Shown one piece after another: positions 5,804 through 12,727 of a stretch of 64,000 bases of DNA. Where the stretch lies: the IMG/VR virus record IMGVR_UViG_3300020548_000009, positions 1 to 64,000 of that record. The stretch is one strand, 5' to 3'. The number at the start of each line of letters is the position of its first letter. Position 1 is the stretch's first letter. The notes under the pieces were generated by a model. That model saw only the letters and a program-made list of their open reading frames with translations. It made no database searches and was not told where the DNA came from. The stretch comes from a virus. The translations under genes were made by a program, and so were the position numbers.

Positions 5804-6268
5804 TTAGGCGTTGATTAGTTCTTTCTGAGCCTTGACCCACTGCTCGTAGTTCCAGGCTTCGGTTGTCACGATTGCCTTGATTACCTTGAGGGGAATCTCG
5901 GCTTGGTTATTGCCGTACTTCACGGCGTTGTTTGCCCACTCAGTGATGCTGTAGGTGCTGTGGTTGGTGCTGAGTCCGACCATCTCATCTACCATCGCTG
6001 GCGTGATGTAGAGGTTGTGGCGTTCGCCATCTTCTCTCCACTCGTACATCATCGGGCTTTGGCTCATCGCCTCAACAGCCTTAGACCGACCGTAGTAGTC
6101 AGCCGCGTTGGCTTCGGTGATGCGCCCGTATCCGACTACGCCACCCCAGAAGATGAACGTCTGAATGTCGCCGCGTACGTTGTCATGACCGTACTCGTCT
6201 TTGACCCAGACTCCCTCGGGGTTCTTGGCGTAAGCCTTTGTATTTCCGATATCCCATGTCAATGGCAT
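5804..6268 (-). CDS. 154-residue hypothetical protein
   Basis: Start at ATG 6268 (MPLTWDIGNTKAYAKNPEGV), with AAAGGAAAGGTAAACACA upstream; the longer frame runs through the leader hairpin. The sequence is a mixed alpha/beta protein with several Trp/Tyr and no cysteine, no signal peptide and no membrane segment. It resembles uncharacterised actinophage early proteins of similar size; I recognise no domain. Promoter at 6318-6346. Confidence 0.75.
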   Translation of the reverse strand: MPLTWDIGNTKAYAKNPEGVWVKDEYGHDNVRGDIQTFIFWGGVVGYGRITEANAADYYGRSKAVEAMSQSPMMYEWREDGERHNLYITPAMVDEMVGLSTNHSTYSITEWANNAVKYGNNQAEIPLKVIKAIVTTEAWNYEQWVKAQKELINA

Positions 6269-6317
6269 TGTGTTTACCTTTCCTTTGTTTGTGTGGGGCG
6301 GTTGCCCCACTACTAAT

Positions 6318-6346
6318 ATTGTATCACCTATTCTGCTGTCTCACAA
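6318..6346 (-). promoter_or_regulatory. Promoter, GTGATACAAT class
   Basis: TTGTGA, 17-base spacer, TACAAT. Leader hairpin GTGGGG/CCCCAC, loop CAACCG, at 6293-6310. Confidence 0.75.
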
Positions 6347-6384
6347 CCTCGGCGGCAAGGTTTTGCCTCCGGGCGGTGCTCGCC

Positions 6385-6621
6385 CTACCTTTCGGTAGGG
6401 ACGAGACCAGCGGGCTTCAGTGAGTTATTCAGCACGAGGCCGTAGAAGTGGCCTGTGACTGCATCCTTCACGAACGAGTGTCCCATTGTGCCGTTTGGCG
6501 GTGCGCCAAGGCCACCTGAGCACTTCACCACGAGGGTTCCACGCTTTGGCTGGTGTGGGCGGGCATCAAAGATGTCCATCCCGACGGGTTCGTATCGGTA
6601 TTGCCTGATTTTCTTGGTCAT
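6385..6621 (-). CDS. 78-residue hypothetical protein
   Basis: Start at ATG 6621 (MTKKIRQYRYEPVGMD), with GGAGGAAAACACA upstream; an ATG 15 bases earlier overlaps the ribosome site. The centre is Gly/Pro-rich (CSGGLGAPPNG) and basic. No family recognised. Confidence 0.7.
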   Translation of the reverse strand: MTKKIRQYRYEPVGMDIFDARPHQPKRGTLVVKCSGGLGAPPNGTMGHSFVKDAVTGHFYGLVLNNSLKPAGLVPTER

Positions 6622-6642
6622 TGTGTTTTCCTCCATGATGTT

Positions 6643-6671
6643 AGTATAACAGATGTTTTGCGGTATTGCAA
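6643..6671 (-). promoter_or_regulatory. Promoter
   Basis: TTGCAA, 17-base spacer, TATACT. Confidence 0.75.
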
Positions 6672-6723
6672 CCTTCTTTTATTCCTTTATTGCCCCTGCC
6701 GGCTTTGCCGGAGGGAGGTCTTG

Positions 6724-6760
6724 GGCTGGTGGGGGAAGGAGGTAAGGAACCCCACCAGCC
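6724..6760. terminator. GGCTGGTGGGG hairpin
   Basis: GGCTGGTGGGG (6724-6734) and CCCCACCAGCC (6750-6760), 15-base loop. Lies on the short transcript expected from the promoter at 6780-6808. Confidence 0.6.
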
Positions 6761-6769
6761 GCACTCGAC

Positions 6770-7036
6770 CTATGCTTTCAGTGTATCACACTTTTCACGC
6801 TCTCGCAACTCTGCCAGCGTGATTTCACCCTTTATCAAGGATGCCCACTCTGATAGGTCTGCGACATTGAGACGCTCCGGCTCGGTGCCGCAAGGGTACT
6901 TGGCGGCTTGGTGCCAAGCCTTTGCGTCACATTCTCCGCAAACGGGCGTGCCGTCAAACGACCACCACGAATGCGTGAGGTAGTTAGCCTCAGCCTCTTC
7001 TTTAGTTCCCTGAAACGGGACTGGAACATTTGCCAT
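6770..7036 (-). CDS. 88-residue Cys-containing protein whose end encodes a promoter
   Basis: Start at ATG 7036 (MANVPVPFQGTKEEAEANY), with AAGAAAGGTAAGAAA upstream. CGECDAKAW plus a later PCG could bind a metal. The C-terminal EREKCDTLKA encodes the promoter at 6780-6808. Function unknown. Confidence 0.7.
   Translation of the reverse strand: MANVPVPFQGTKEEAEANYLTHSWWSFDGTPVCGECDAKAWHQAAKYPCGTEPERLNVADLSEWASLIKGEITLAELREREKCDTLKA
6780..6808 (-). promoter_or_regulatory. Promoter inside a coding end
   Basis: TTGCGA, 17-base spacer, TACACT. It faces a 110-base stretch with the 6724-6760 hairpin and no good ORF, ahead of another promoter at 6643-6671. Confidence 0.7.
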
Positions 7037-7081
7037 TTTCTTACCTTTCTTGTGTTGGTGGTGCTTCTGCCCCACATCTAC

Positions 7082-7110
7082 AGAATACCAGATGTGGGGC
7101 AGAATGACAA
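7082..7110 (-). promoter_or_regulatory. Promoter followed by inverted repeat
   Basis: TTGTCA, 17-base spacer, TATTCT. CTGCCCCACATCTG in the spacer is complementary to AGATGTGGGGCAG in the leader. Confidence 0.65.
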
Positions 7111-7112
7111 CC

Positions 7113-7490
7113 TTATTTTAGGATTTTTTCTAGTGTCTGTTGGTAGGTCTGCCATTGTGACGGGATACCGTTTTTTCCCATTGCCACAGCCTTGTCAAAG
7201 TCTGTTTCGCCAGAGCCCAGGATTTTTCGGACTGCCAGAATGCGGTCACGGACTGCTTCACGGTCTGCGCTATCACCGTCAAACGGGAATAGCGGGGACG
7301 GGTCAGTCAGATGAGCCATTGCCGCATCACAGATTTCGTCGTATGTGGCAAACGGATACAGCGAGGTTTCTTCACTGCTGAATAGATAGAACTCACAGCA
7401 GTATTCGCTGAACTGTTCGTATCGGTCTATTCTCTCTAATCTCTCTATTGCGCTTCCAGCATACGGGCTGGTACCTTGTGTGGTGGTCAT
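7113..7490 (-). CDS. 125-residue hypothetical protein, leaderless
   Basis: Starts MTTTQGTSPYAGSAIERLER at 7490; the ATG is 6 bases after the -10, so the mRNA should lack a leader. The protein is acidic with aromatic-rich CCEFYLF and a helical C-terminus. No family recognised. The -35 and -10 of the next promoter (7082-7110) lie immediately after its stop. Confidence 0.75.
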   Translation of the reverse strand: MTTTQGTSPYAGSAIERLERIDRYEQFSEYCCEFYLFSSEETSLYPFATYDEICDAAMAHLTDPSPLFPFDGDSADREAVRDRILAVRKILGSGETDFDKAVAMGKNGIPSQWQTYQQTLEKILK

Positions 7491-7496
7491 ACATAC

Positions 7497-7525
7497 ATTA
7501 TGCCGTACTGTTAGACAGATTACAA
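7497..7525 (-). promoter_or_regulatory. Leaderless promoter with TGTCTAACA spacer motif
   Basis: TTGTAA, 17-base spacer with TGTCTAACA (7509-7517), CATAAT; ATG 6 bases later. Confidence 0.75.
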
Positions 7526-7616
7526 CCTTATTCGTATTACAGAAGTATTACATTTGGCTTGTGCTTGTTCGCACTTTCACAAGCCCGGGGCCGGTGAAAT
7601 TGATTTTTGCCCCTGC

Positions 7617-7680
7617 CCCAAAATATGGTGTTCCTTGATTATTGGATTTATTCTGCTTTGCGCCGTTCCCCTTGGGGCTG
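7617..7680. repeat. Dispersed intergenic element, copy 3
   Basis: All blocks present: AAAATATGGTGTTCC, ATTGGATTTATT, GCGCCGTTCCCCTTGGGGC. Block GTTCGCACTTTCACAAGCCC lies at about 7567-7586 and forms hairpin GCTTGT/ACAAGC on the minus strand. Confidence 0.85.
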
Positions 7681-7707
7681 GGCTGGTGGGGGATTGCCCC
7701 ACCAGCC
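7681..7707. terminator. GGCTGGTGGGG hairpin
   Basis: GGCTGGTGGGG (7681-7691) and CCCCACCAGCC (7697-7707), just after the gene at 7721-8131. Confidence 0.65.
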
Positions 7708-7720
7708 TCGCTGACCATTC

Positions 7721-8131
7721 TTAGAGGTACTTGGCTACTGCGCCGTAGGAAGAAGTACGGACATACTCTTCGTCGGACAGTTCTAGCACTCGGATTGCGT
7801 TCGCAAGTTCCTCTTGCGCTTCTTTATTGATGCGCTCGCTGAAATTGCTTTCCAAAGTGGGAAGTGAAATCTTGTGACTGAAAGTCACGGTGACTTCATT
7901 TACTTCTTCTTGGTTGTAGCGGTAAGGGTAAGCAAACGATACCTCTTTCGGCGTGAGTTTGCCAGACTTCACAAGCGCGGCGACAGACTTCTTGATGTCT
8001 GCGATTGCCTGCTTCTGAGCCTTCTCAGCCTTAGCGTGGTTGTTCGCTTCCTCAACCTTGCGGTTAAGTGCCTCGTTGAGCGCTTTGAGCAACTTGCCCT
8101 TGGCTACCCGTACATTGATTGTCTTACTCAT
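7721..8131 (-). CDS. 136-residue Lys/Ala-rich helical protein
   Basis: Starts MSKTINVRVAKGKLLKALNE at 8131, with AGGAAAGGCAATAAACACA upstream. Residues 10-60 are Ala/Lys/Glu-rich and likely coiled coil; then a beta-like VTVTFSHKI segment and an acidic helix. No family recognised. Confidence 0.75.
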   Translation of the reverse strand: MSKTINVRVAKGKLLKALNEALNRKVEEANNHAKAEKAQKQAIADIKKSVAALVKSGKLTPKEVSFAYPYRYNQEEVNEVTVTFSHKISLPTLESNFSERINKEAQEELANAIRVLELSDEEYVRTSSYGAVAKYL

Positions 8132-8159
8132 TGTGTTTATTGCCTTTCCTGTTTTGTTG

Positions 8160-8216
8160 GTAGTGGGGAGGTTTCCCCACTACTATTATTGTATCACAGG
8201 TTGCGCTCTTTGGCAA
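8160..8216 (-). promoter_or_regulatory. Promoter overlapping a stop codon, plus leader hairpin
   Basis: TTGCCA, 17-base spacer, TACAAT (8188-8216). The TGA of the upstream gene (8196-8194) is part of TGTGATACAAT. The leader has a 10-bp hairpin GTAGTGGGGA/TCCCCACTAC (8160-8183). Confidence 0.75.
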
Positions 8217-8592
8217 CCCGTGACGCGATTTTCTTTCGCTGGTTGTTGGTACGCCAGCATGACGCTTGGTAGGCGATTTCGCTTACCTCGTCGCAGTAGA
8301 TGCCGACAAACTCGGTCTCGATGACTGCCTGATTGCGCTTTGCGCCGCTGGTGACACGGCGAACGCAACGCACACGGTAGGTGTCGTTGAAGTCCAGCGT
8401 GATTTCCACCATGCGAGCACGCCCGACAGGGAGCCATACGCCGATTGTGTTTTGTTCAGCGTCACGGAGAGAACCCCAACGACCACCGGAGATGGCGAAT
8501 AGGTTCATCATGCCGACTTGACGGATGATTTCCGCTGGGTCGCATTCACGACCTTCACGGTTGAGTATTGGGAGTGTGTATGTGTTTGTCAT
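8194..8592 (-). CDS. 132-residue hypothetical protein, leaderless
   Basis: Starts MTNTYTLPILNREGRECDP at 8592, 6 bases after a perfect -10 TATAAT. The product looks like a mixed alpha/beta protein (ISGGRWGSLRDAEQNTIG; MVEITLDFNDTYRVRCVRR). Its last codons (AKERNL, stop) form part of the next promoter. No family recognised; the compact fold and RCVRR segment could suit nucleic-acid binding, unproven. Confidence 0.75.
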   Translation of the reverse strand: MTNTYTLPILNREGRECDPAEIIRQVGMMNLFAISGGRWGSLRDAEQNTIGVWLPVGRARMVEITLDFNDTYRVRCVRRVTSGAKRNQAVIETEFVGIYCDEVSEIAYQASCWRTNNQRKKIASRVAKERNL

Positions 8593-8598
8593 ACTCTC

Positions 8599-8627
8599 AT
8601 TATACGACCTGTTAGACAAATTAGCAA
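8599..8627 (-). promoter_or_regulatory. Leaderless promoter with TGTCTAACA spacer motif
   Basis: TTGCTA, 17-base spacer with TGTCTAACA (8610-8618), TATAAT; ATG 6 bases later. Confidence 0.8.
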
Positions 8628-8687
8628 CTCTTTTAGTGAACTTTCTGAGTGGCCGGCTGACCACGGAGAGTGACCTCGGCCCCTGTG

Positions 8688-8714
8688 GCTTATTTGCATG
8701 GCTTGCAAATAAGC
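8688..8714. repeat. 11-bp hairpin or operator
   Basis: GCTTATTTGCA (8688-8698), loop TGGCT, TGCAAATAAGC (8704-8714). Perfect arms in an intergenic gap, not next to a T-run. Confidence 0.55.
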
Positions 8715-8776
8715 AACTGTTGTGATTTGCCCCTGGGATGGGCGGGCAGGAAAGGATTGCCTGCCCACCCTCCGCG

Positions 8777-8995
8777 TCAGGAGTTTGCCTCCATTTCGCA
8801 GAATCGTTCCCATAGGTCTTCTTCGGTGTTGTAGCGGTCGCCCAAGTCATCGACGCCAATCGGTCTGCCCGTGGCACCGCACCATTCGTAGAAGCGGTCT
8901 ACCTTTTTCTTCCAGTTAGCGTAAGTGCTAACAAGTTGAGGGTCGCCCATCCAGACAAATCCCCGGTACGGACGGCTCACTATTTTGCTATTCAT
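8777..8995 (-). CDS. 72-residue hypothetical protein
   Basis: Starts MNSKIVSRPYRGFVWMGDP at 8995, with AGAAAGGAAAACACA upstream. Trp-rich and acidic toward the end. No family recognised. Followed by a GGGCAGG/CCTGCCC-type hairpin around 8747-8772. Confidence 0.7.
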   Translation of the reverse strand: MNSKIVSRPYRGFVWMGDPQLVSTYANWKKKVDRFYEWCGATGRPIGVDDLGDRYNTEEDLWERFCEMEANS

Positions 8996-9025
8996 TGTGT
9001 TTTCCTTTCTTGTGTTGTTACTTCT

Positions 9026-9054
9026 ATTGTATCACACTTATTGTCAGTTTGCAA
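9026..9054 (-). promoter_or_regulatory. Promoter, AAGTGTGATACAAT class
   Basis: TTGCAA, 17-base spacer, TACAAT. Confidence 0.8.
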
Positions 9055-9094
9055 CTCCGGTTGGAGATTCTGCCCCTGCGCTCGGGCGAGCCGT

Positions 9095-9118
9095 GGGCTG
9101 GTGGTTTCCCACCAGCCC
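9095..9118. terminator. GGGCTGGTGG hairpin
   Basis: GGGCTGGTGG (9095-9104), loop TTTC, CCACCAGCCC (9109-9118), just after the gene at 9126-9572. Confidence 0.65.
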
Positions 9119-9125
9119 GACAGAC

Positions 9126-9572
9126 TCAGCCGAAGATTGCTCCTACTGCGTCAGCGAGTGCGCCTTGCGCCTTGCCTTCGTCAATAGTCAGTTCGTCGTT
9201 GCCTGCCATTGAGAGTGCGCTGGCGATAGAACCGTCACGGCTCACCACGACCAGCAACTCCACACGCCGACGCTCAGGGTGCTGAGACGGGGGGGTGTTG
9301 TCACCGTCTGCGACGGGCGAAGCCCAGCCAGCAGTAATAACGCCGTAGTAGTTTGCTGACTTGTCTGGGGTGACATTGTCCAGCAGGTCGTAGACATCTC
9401 CACCACACTGCTCCATGTCCTTTATCCAGATTGGGTGTCCGTCATGGAACGCCACGGGTGCTACCCGAGCCTTTGACGGGGTATTGGTTGGGTTGGTGTT
9501 GAGACAGTCCACGCCGAGCAGTGCGACGATTTCCGCCACGCTCAGGTCTGTCGTATTCGTGAGTGTATTCAT
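9126..9572 (-). CDS. 148-residue hypothetical protein
   Basis: Start at ATG 9572 (MNTLTNTTDLSVAEIVALLG), with AAGGAAAGGCAACACA upstream. Helical N-terminus, then PVAFHDGHPIWIKDMEQCGG and a beta-rich ERRRVELLVVVSRDG segment. No family recognised. Promoter at 9622-9650. Confidence 0.75.
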   Translation of the reverse strand: MNTLTNTTDLSVAEIVALLGVDCLNTNPTNTPSKARVAPVAFHDGHPIWIKDMEQCGGDVYDLLDNVTPDKSANYYGVITAGWASPVADGDNTPPSQHPERRRVELLVVVSRDGSIASALSMAGNDELTIDEGKAQGALADAVGAIFG

Positions 9573-9596
9573 TGTGTTGCCTTTCCTTGTTTTGTT

Positions 9597-9650
9597 GTGG
9601 GCGGGATTGCCCACTACTTAGATTGTACCACCGTGTTAGACATTTGTCAA
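9597..9650 (-). promoter_or_regulatory. Consensus promoter with TGTCTAACA, plus leader hairpin
   Basis: TTGACA, 17-base spacer with TGTCTAACA (9634-9642), TACAAT (9622-9650). Leader hairpin GTGGGC/GCCCAC at 9597-9614. Confidence 0.8.
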
Positions 9651-9666
9651 CTCGGCCAGCGAGAAT

Positions 9667-9892
9667 CCACTACGAAGCCACCGACAGCAAGCGTCCTTGC
9701 CCATTCCGTTGCGACTCATCGGGTAGCAAGCCCGATTGCCGCCAATAGCAGGGACTAGCAGGGACGGCTACATCGCAGGAGAGGAACTGAGTGTGTGCCG
9801 CGGCACTTCTCTCGTACATCGCTGGTGATACAACGTGTGTCTGGTAATGCTATTCGTATGTTGTCAGTAACTTCGTAGTGGTTTCCCACTAC
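9667..9892 (-). ncRNA. Candidate large structured RNA
   Basis: A promoter (9897-9925) faces 230 bases without a gene that has a ribosome site; a 49-codon frame (9670-9819) exists but has none. The 5' hairpin GTAGTGG-GAAA-CCACTAC (9875-9892) competes with a perfect 11-bp long-range pairing between 9871-9881 and 9667-9677, so two folds are possible. Inner palindromes GTGCCGCGGCAC and ATCGGG/CCCGAT add structure. Function unknown. Confidence 0.45.
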
Positions 9893-9896
9893 TAAT

Positions 9897-9925
9897 ACTG
9901 TATCACATTCTAGTCGCTCTCGCAA
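9897..9925 (-). promoter_or_regulatory. Promoter of the structured RNA
   Basis: TTGCGA, 17-base spacer, TACAGT. Confidence 0.75.
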
Positions 9926-9944
9926 CCTTATTCTGAATTATTTT

Positions 9945-9999
9945 TGTGGGGTGGTGCCGACTACGACACTCTTACTCGGGTATCATTGCGAACCCCACA
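9945..9999 (-). ncRNA. Candidate short RNA
   Basis: Faced by the promoter at 10005-10033. The first ATG frame closes after four codons. TGTGGGG near the 5' end pairs with CCCCACA at 9951-9945. I found no tRNA T-loop. Confidence 0.35.
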
Positions 10000-10004
10000 C
10001 TTAG

Positions 10005-10033
10005 ATTGTACCACATCAGGGGCATGATTCCAA
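10005..10033 (-). promoter_or_regulatory. Promoter
   Basis: TTGGAA, 17-base spacer, TACAAT. Confidence 0.7.
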
Positions 10034-10090
10034 CCTTGTGCAAAGATTCTTTTGCTGGTGCCGGGCCCGGCAACAAACTCTGCCCCTGCC

Positions 10091-10157
10091 CCGAAAAAAT
10101 GGTGTTCCTTCATGTTCGGATTTATTCTGTTGTGCTGGCGTTTCCCTTGGGGCCGGG
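10091..10157. repeat. Dispersed intergenic element, copy 4
   Basis: GAAAAAATGGTGTTCC, TTCGGATTTATT and GTTTCCCTTGGGGC. Confidence 0.8.
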
Positions 10158-10219
10158 TTCTGCCCCTGCGCGCGCCGGTGCGCTCGCGGCCCGAACATCT
10201 GTTCGCCGAACGCGTGTTC

Positions 10220-10241
10220 GGGTGGGGCTTTCGCCCCACCC
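10220..10241. terminator. GGGTGGGGC hairpin
   Basis: GGGTGGGGC (10220-10228), loop TTTC, GCCCCACCC (10233-10241), after the gene at 10251-11294. Confidence 0.6.
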
Positions 10242-10250
10242 TTTACGCGG

Positions 10251-11294
10251 TCAGACTCCGAGGAGTTGGAGAACCTTTCGGTCACTCTGCTCGGTCTTGC
10301 CCATGAGCGCGTTCATCATGTTGCGTTCTGCTCGGTTGTCCGAGTTTCCAACGACATGGTGGTTGTAAGTGTTGAACGCTTGAAGAACTCCAAGTGCTGA
10401 ACCCTTCCACGGTGCGACGCGCACATCGTAGTTGTAAAGACTGACAATTTCTTCGCGCTTGTTCTCTGCGCGAGTCACTGCCGCTTTATTCTTATCGTCT
10501 GGCATGAGCGTCGGAATCGGCGCGAGTGCTTCAAGCACTTTCTGCCATTCTGCGTCGCTCACTTTGTGCTCGGACAGTTTCGTAATCTCTGCCATGATGT
10601 TGTCGGTCATCTTGTGAACGATGCCGAGCGCATCACGCGCTGACTGAATCCGCATTGCCGAGTTCTTGCTGTGGCGAGTCTTGAATTGACTCGTGTTCTC
10701 TTTCATCGCCATTGCGTGAGTGTTGTCGCACACTACGAAAGTGGAGACACTCTTGTAGGTGGTTGCCAACATTCCGTTGTGCGATGTCGTGGCGAGCAAG
10801 TGAGGACGGACGCTGAATCCTTCCAACACTTCTACCGACTCTGGCATTTCCAAAGATACGAACGCGACTGCGCCGTTCTTCAAGATGCCTGCCGAGCCAA
10901 AGTTGATGTCATCATCAACGATGTTCGCCAAGTTCTGAACGAGCCATTCTGGATACTGGTGCGAGCAGTAATCTTTGCCGAAGATTTCCATCAGGTCGTT
11001 AGTGTCTGAGCGCAAGATTGCCTGACGCTCTACCTCTACGAACTTGATTGGGTTTCCGTTATCGTCCACGCCTGTGGCATCGTCAAGCGTTGCTGGAACG
11101 CGAACGAACACTGGCGCGCTGACTGCCGACCACGCGAAGAGCCGACGCAAGATGTCATCGGTCGGAATTGCGCCTTCGTAGTGGTTGGGCTCGGTGCCTT
11201 GTAGGTCGGCGCGGTAGTGCCACGCGTTGCCACGCTCGGCGGTGAACCCGACGAGGATGTTGGAGTTGAGCCACTCCATGGTTTCTTTGGACAT
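10251..11294 (-). CDS. DUF932 family phage/plasmid-like protein
   Basis: 347 residues from ATG 11294, with AGAAAGGTAATACACA upstream. It fits the DUF932 / TIGR03299 family in layout: N-terminal AERGNAWHYR, a central TSHNGMLATTYKSVSTFVVCDNT block, a helical segment, and C-terminal WKGSALGVLQAFNTYNHH. Members are common in phages and plasmids and lack a firm role. It is the largest gene of the early region and stands alone between a promoter (11346-11374) and a hairpin. Confidence 0.85.
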   Translation of the reverse strand: MSKETMEWLNSNILVGFTAERGNAWHYRADLQGTEPNHYEGAIPTDDILRRLFAWSAVSAPVFVRVPATLDDATGVDDNGNPIKFVEVERQAILRSDTNDLMEIFGKDYCSHQYPEWLVQNLANIVDDDINFGSAGILKNGAVAFVSLEMPESVEVLEGFSVRPHLLATTSHNGMLATTYKSVSTFVVCDNTHAMAMKENTSQFKTRHSKNSAMRIQSARDALGIVHKMTDNIMAEITKLSEHKVSDAEWQKVLEALAPIPTLMPDDKNKAAVTRAENKREEIVSLYNYDVRVAPWKGSALGVLQAFNTYNHHVVGNSDNRAERNMMNALMGKTEQSDRKVLQLLGV

Positions 11295-11345
11295 TGTGTA
11301 TTACCTTTCTGTGTTTGGTTGTTTGGGTTGGTATTGCTATTACTA

Positions 11346-11374
11346 AGTGTATCACATTGCTGTTGCTTTCGCAA
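11346..11374 (-). promoter_or_regulatory. Promoter, TGTGATACACT class
   Basis: TTGCGA, 17-base spacer, TACACT. Confidence 0.75.
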
Positions 11375-11461
11375 CCTTATCGGAAACTATTTTTGTAGTT
11401 CCCGCTACTGATACCACTGTATAGGCGAAACAATCAAAGCACAACCTATTTACAGAATTAT

Positions 11462-11482
11462 TTATCCACAGGCTGTGGATAA
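11462..11482. other. Paired DnaA boxes, possible replication origin
   Basis: TTATCCACA (11462-11470) and its inverse TGTGGATAA (11474-11482) three bases apart, both matching the classic DnaA box. AT-rich flanks (ATTTACAGAATTATT; GTTGTTTATATACAAAG) lie on both sides in a gene-free gap (11295-11732). A hairpin or regulator site is the alternative. Confidence 0.45.
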
Positions 11483-11539
11483 CTTTCGGCCCGGGCCCCC
11501 GTTGTTTATATACAAAGCGTTATGGGTTTTGCCCCTGCG

Positions 11540-11600
11540 CGAAAATATGGTGTTCCATGAATATTGGTTTTATTTGGGCAGCGGCCGTTCCCTTGGGGCC
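11540..11600. repeat. Dispersed intergenic element, copy 5
   Basis: GAAAATATGGTGTTCC, ATTGGTTTTATT and GCCGTTCCCTTGGGGC. Confidence 0.8.
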
Positions 11601-11605
11601 AGGGG

Positions 11606-11645
11606 GCCCGCCCAGGACAGAAAGGGAATAAGAACCTGGGCGGGC
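11606..11645. terminator. GCCCGCCCAGG hairpin
   Basis: GCCCGCCCAGG (11606-11616) and CCTGGGCGGGC (11635-11645). Confidence 0.5.
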
Positions 11646-11732
11646 GCCACACCCGACGACTGGGACACAAGGAAGGAAAGACCCAGCCGCGTTGTCAAGT
11701 ATGACAGTTATTTTATTTATGTCAAGCAGCCG

Positions 11733-12236
11733 CTACTCGCCACCCTCAAAGTTGAGGATTGCTTTGATGAGTTTCTCTGCTTCTTCTGGTGTGAACTCAT
11801 CTGGCTGTTTGATGGCCGCGCGAGTCTGTTCGTGCTGAATGAAACTATCCACGTCCCACAGAATGTCTGCGGTACGGCGGAAGAGTTCTACGTCAACGCG
11901 ACCCAACTTCTGGACGTACGAGACGTGCTCAGCCGGAGTTCCACTGATTCCTATTTCGTGGACTTTAATCCAGCCCGTAGGAGTGAGGTATTCCAGCCGC
12001 GCGTATGACTGGTCGTCGTACGCGTTGCGGGCGATGTAGACACGCCGCGCGTTCGTATTCGTCTTGCGCATCACTTCTGTGAAGTGCCACGTTTGATGGT
12101 GGTTCCACAGACTGATGAGTCTGTTGTCTTCTACGTACGTGACGCCACTATCTGTCGCATCGGACAGATAGACAACGTCTTCGTACTTGGTTCCGCGTTT
12201 TTCGGTGTATCCGTTTGTTTCGGTGTAGTTGTTCAT
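11733..12236 (-). CDS. 167-residue hypothetical protein
   Basis: Start chosen at ATG 12236 (MNNYTETNGYTEKRG): it overlaps the TGA of the upstream gene as ATGA and has AAGAAGG 7 bases before. A second in-frame ATG lies 6 bases earlier. Beta-rich N-terminal half (VTYVEDNRLISLW) with a basic TNTNARRVYIARN strand, helical acidic C-terminus. Probably translationally coupled to the upstream gene. No family recognised. Confidence 0.75.
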   Translation of the reverse strand: MNNYTETNGYTEKRGTKYEDVVYLSDATDSGVTYVEDNRLISLWNHHQTWHFTEVMRKTNTNARRVYIARNAYDDQSYARLEYLTPTGWIKVHEIGISGTPAEHVSYVQKLGRVDVELFRRTADILWDVDSFIQHEQTRAAIKQPDEFTPEEAEKLIKAILNFEGGE

Positions 12237-12703
12237 GACCATACCTTCTTTACGCACGTAAGGACATTGAGTGTGACTCCGTCAAACAGCCAGCGCCACT
12301 CAGCACCGTCTTCGCCGCGCCAGTCAACAACACTGTCTTTCTCAACGTATTTTGCGATTGCTGAGAAGAAGTGGTCTTCTGAACCCGTCTTGTTGTCGTA
12401 GTAAATAGCGAACAGGTCACCATCGTCGTTGTACTCGGCTTCAAATCCAAGAGCGTCAATGATTTCCTGAAAGGTCTTGTATTTATTTGGGTAATCCGCT
12501 GGCATCCACGCGAACCACTTGGCAGGATGATGGTCCATGCCTTCTGGTCGTGGGCTGCGAGCATCAACTCCGTCGCCGCCGTACGAGCCGCCAGACTTCA
12601 AGTCGTCGCGGTCGTTGAGAGCGCACATTGCCTCGTAACACTTGACAAAGTGCTCTTTCTTGATTGTTATGTCATTGTTGGTTGTTTGAACAAAGTATCC
12701 CAT
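12233..12703 (-). CDS. 156-residue hypothetical protein
   Basis: Starts MGYFVQTTNNDITIKKEHF at 12703. The C-terminal half (EDHFFSAIAKYVEKDS, then GEDGAEWRWLFDG) follows a pattern I have seen in uncharacterised phage proteins of Gram-positive hosts. First gene of a two-gene transcript from the promoter at 12752-12780. Confidence 0.8.
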   Translation of the reverse strand: MGYFVQTTNNDITIKKEHFVKCYEAMCALNDRDDLKSGGSYGGDGVDARSPRPEGMDHHPAKWFAWMPADYPNKYKTFQEIIDALGFEAEYNDDGDLFAIYYDNKTGSEDHFFSAIAKYVEKDSVVDWRGEDGAEWRWLFDGVTLNVLTCVKKVWS

Positions 12704-12727
12704 TGTTTTCTCTTTCTATTGAGTTGG

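Noticed and set aside
9700-9760. Hammerhead ribozyme core
   Set aside because: A CGATGAG...CGGAA stretch resembles the core, but CUGANGA and GAAA are not in the required order.
9670-9819. 49-codon ORF inside the structured RNA
   Set aside because: No ribosome site, starts 75 bases after the expected start site and overlaps paired segments; kept only as a remark.
9945-9999. Possible tRNA
   Set aside because: A 7-bp closing stem exists but there is no T-loop GTTCRA sequence and no recognisable anticodon arm.
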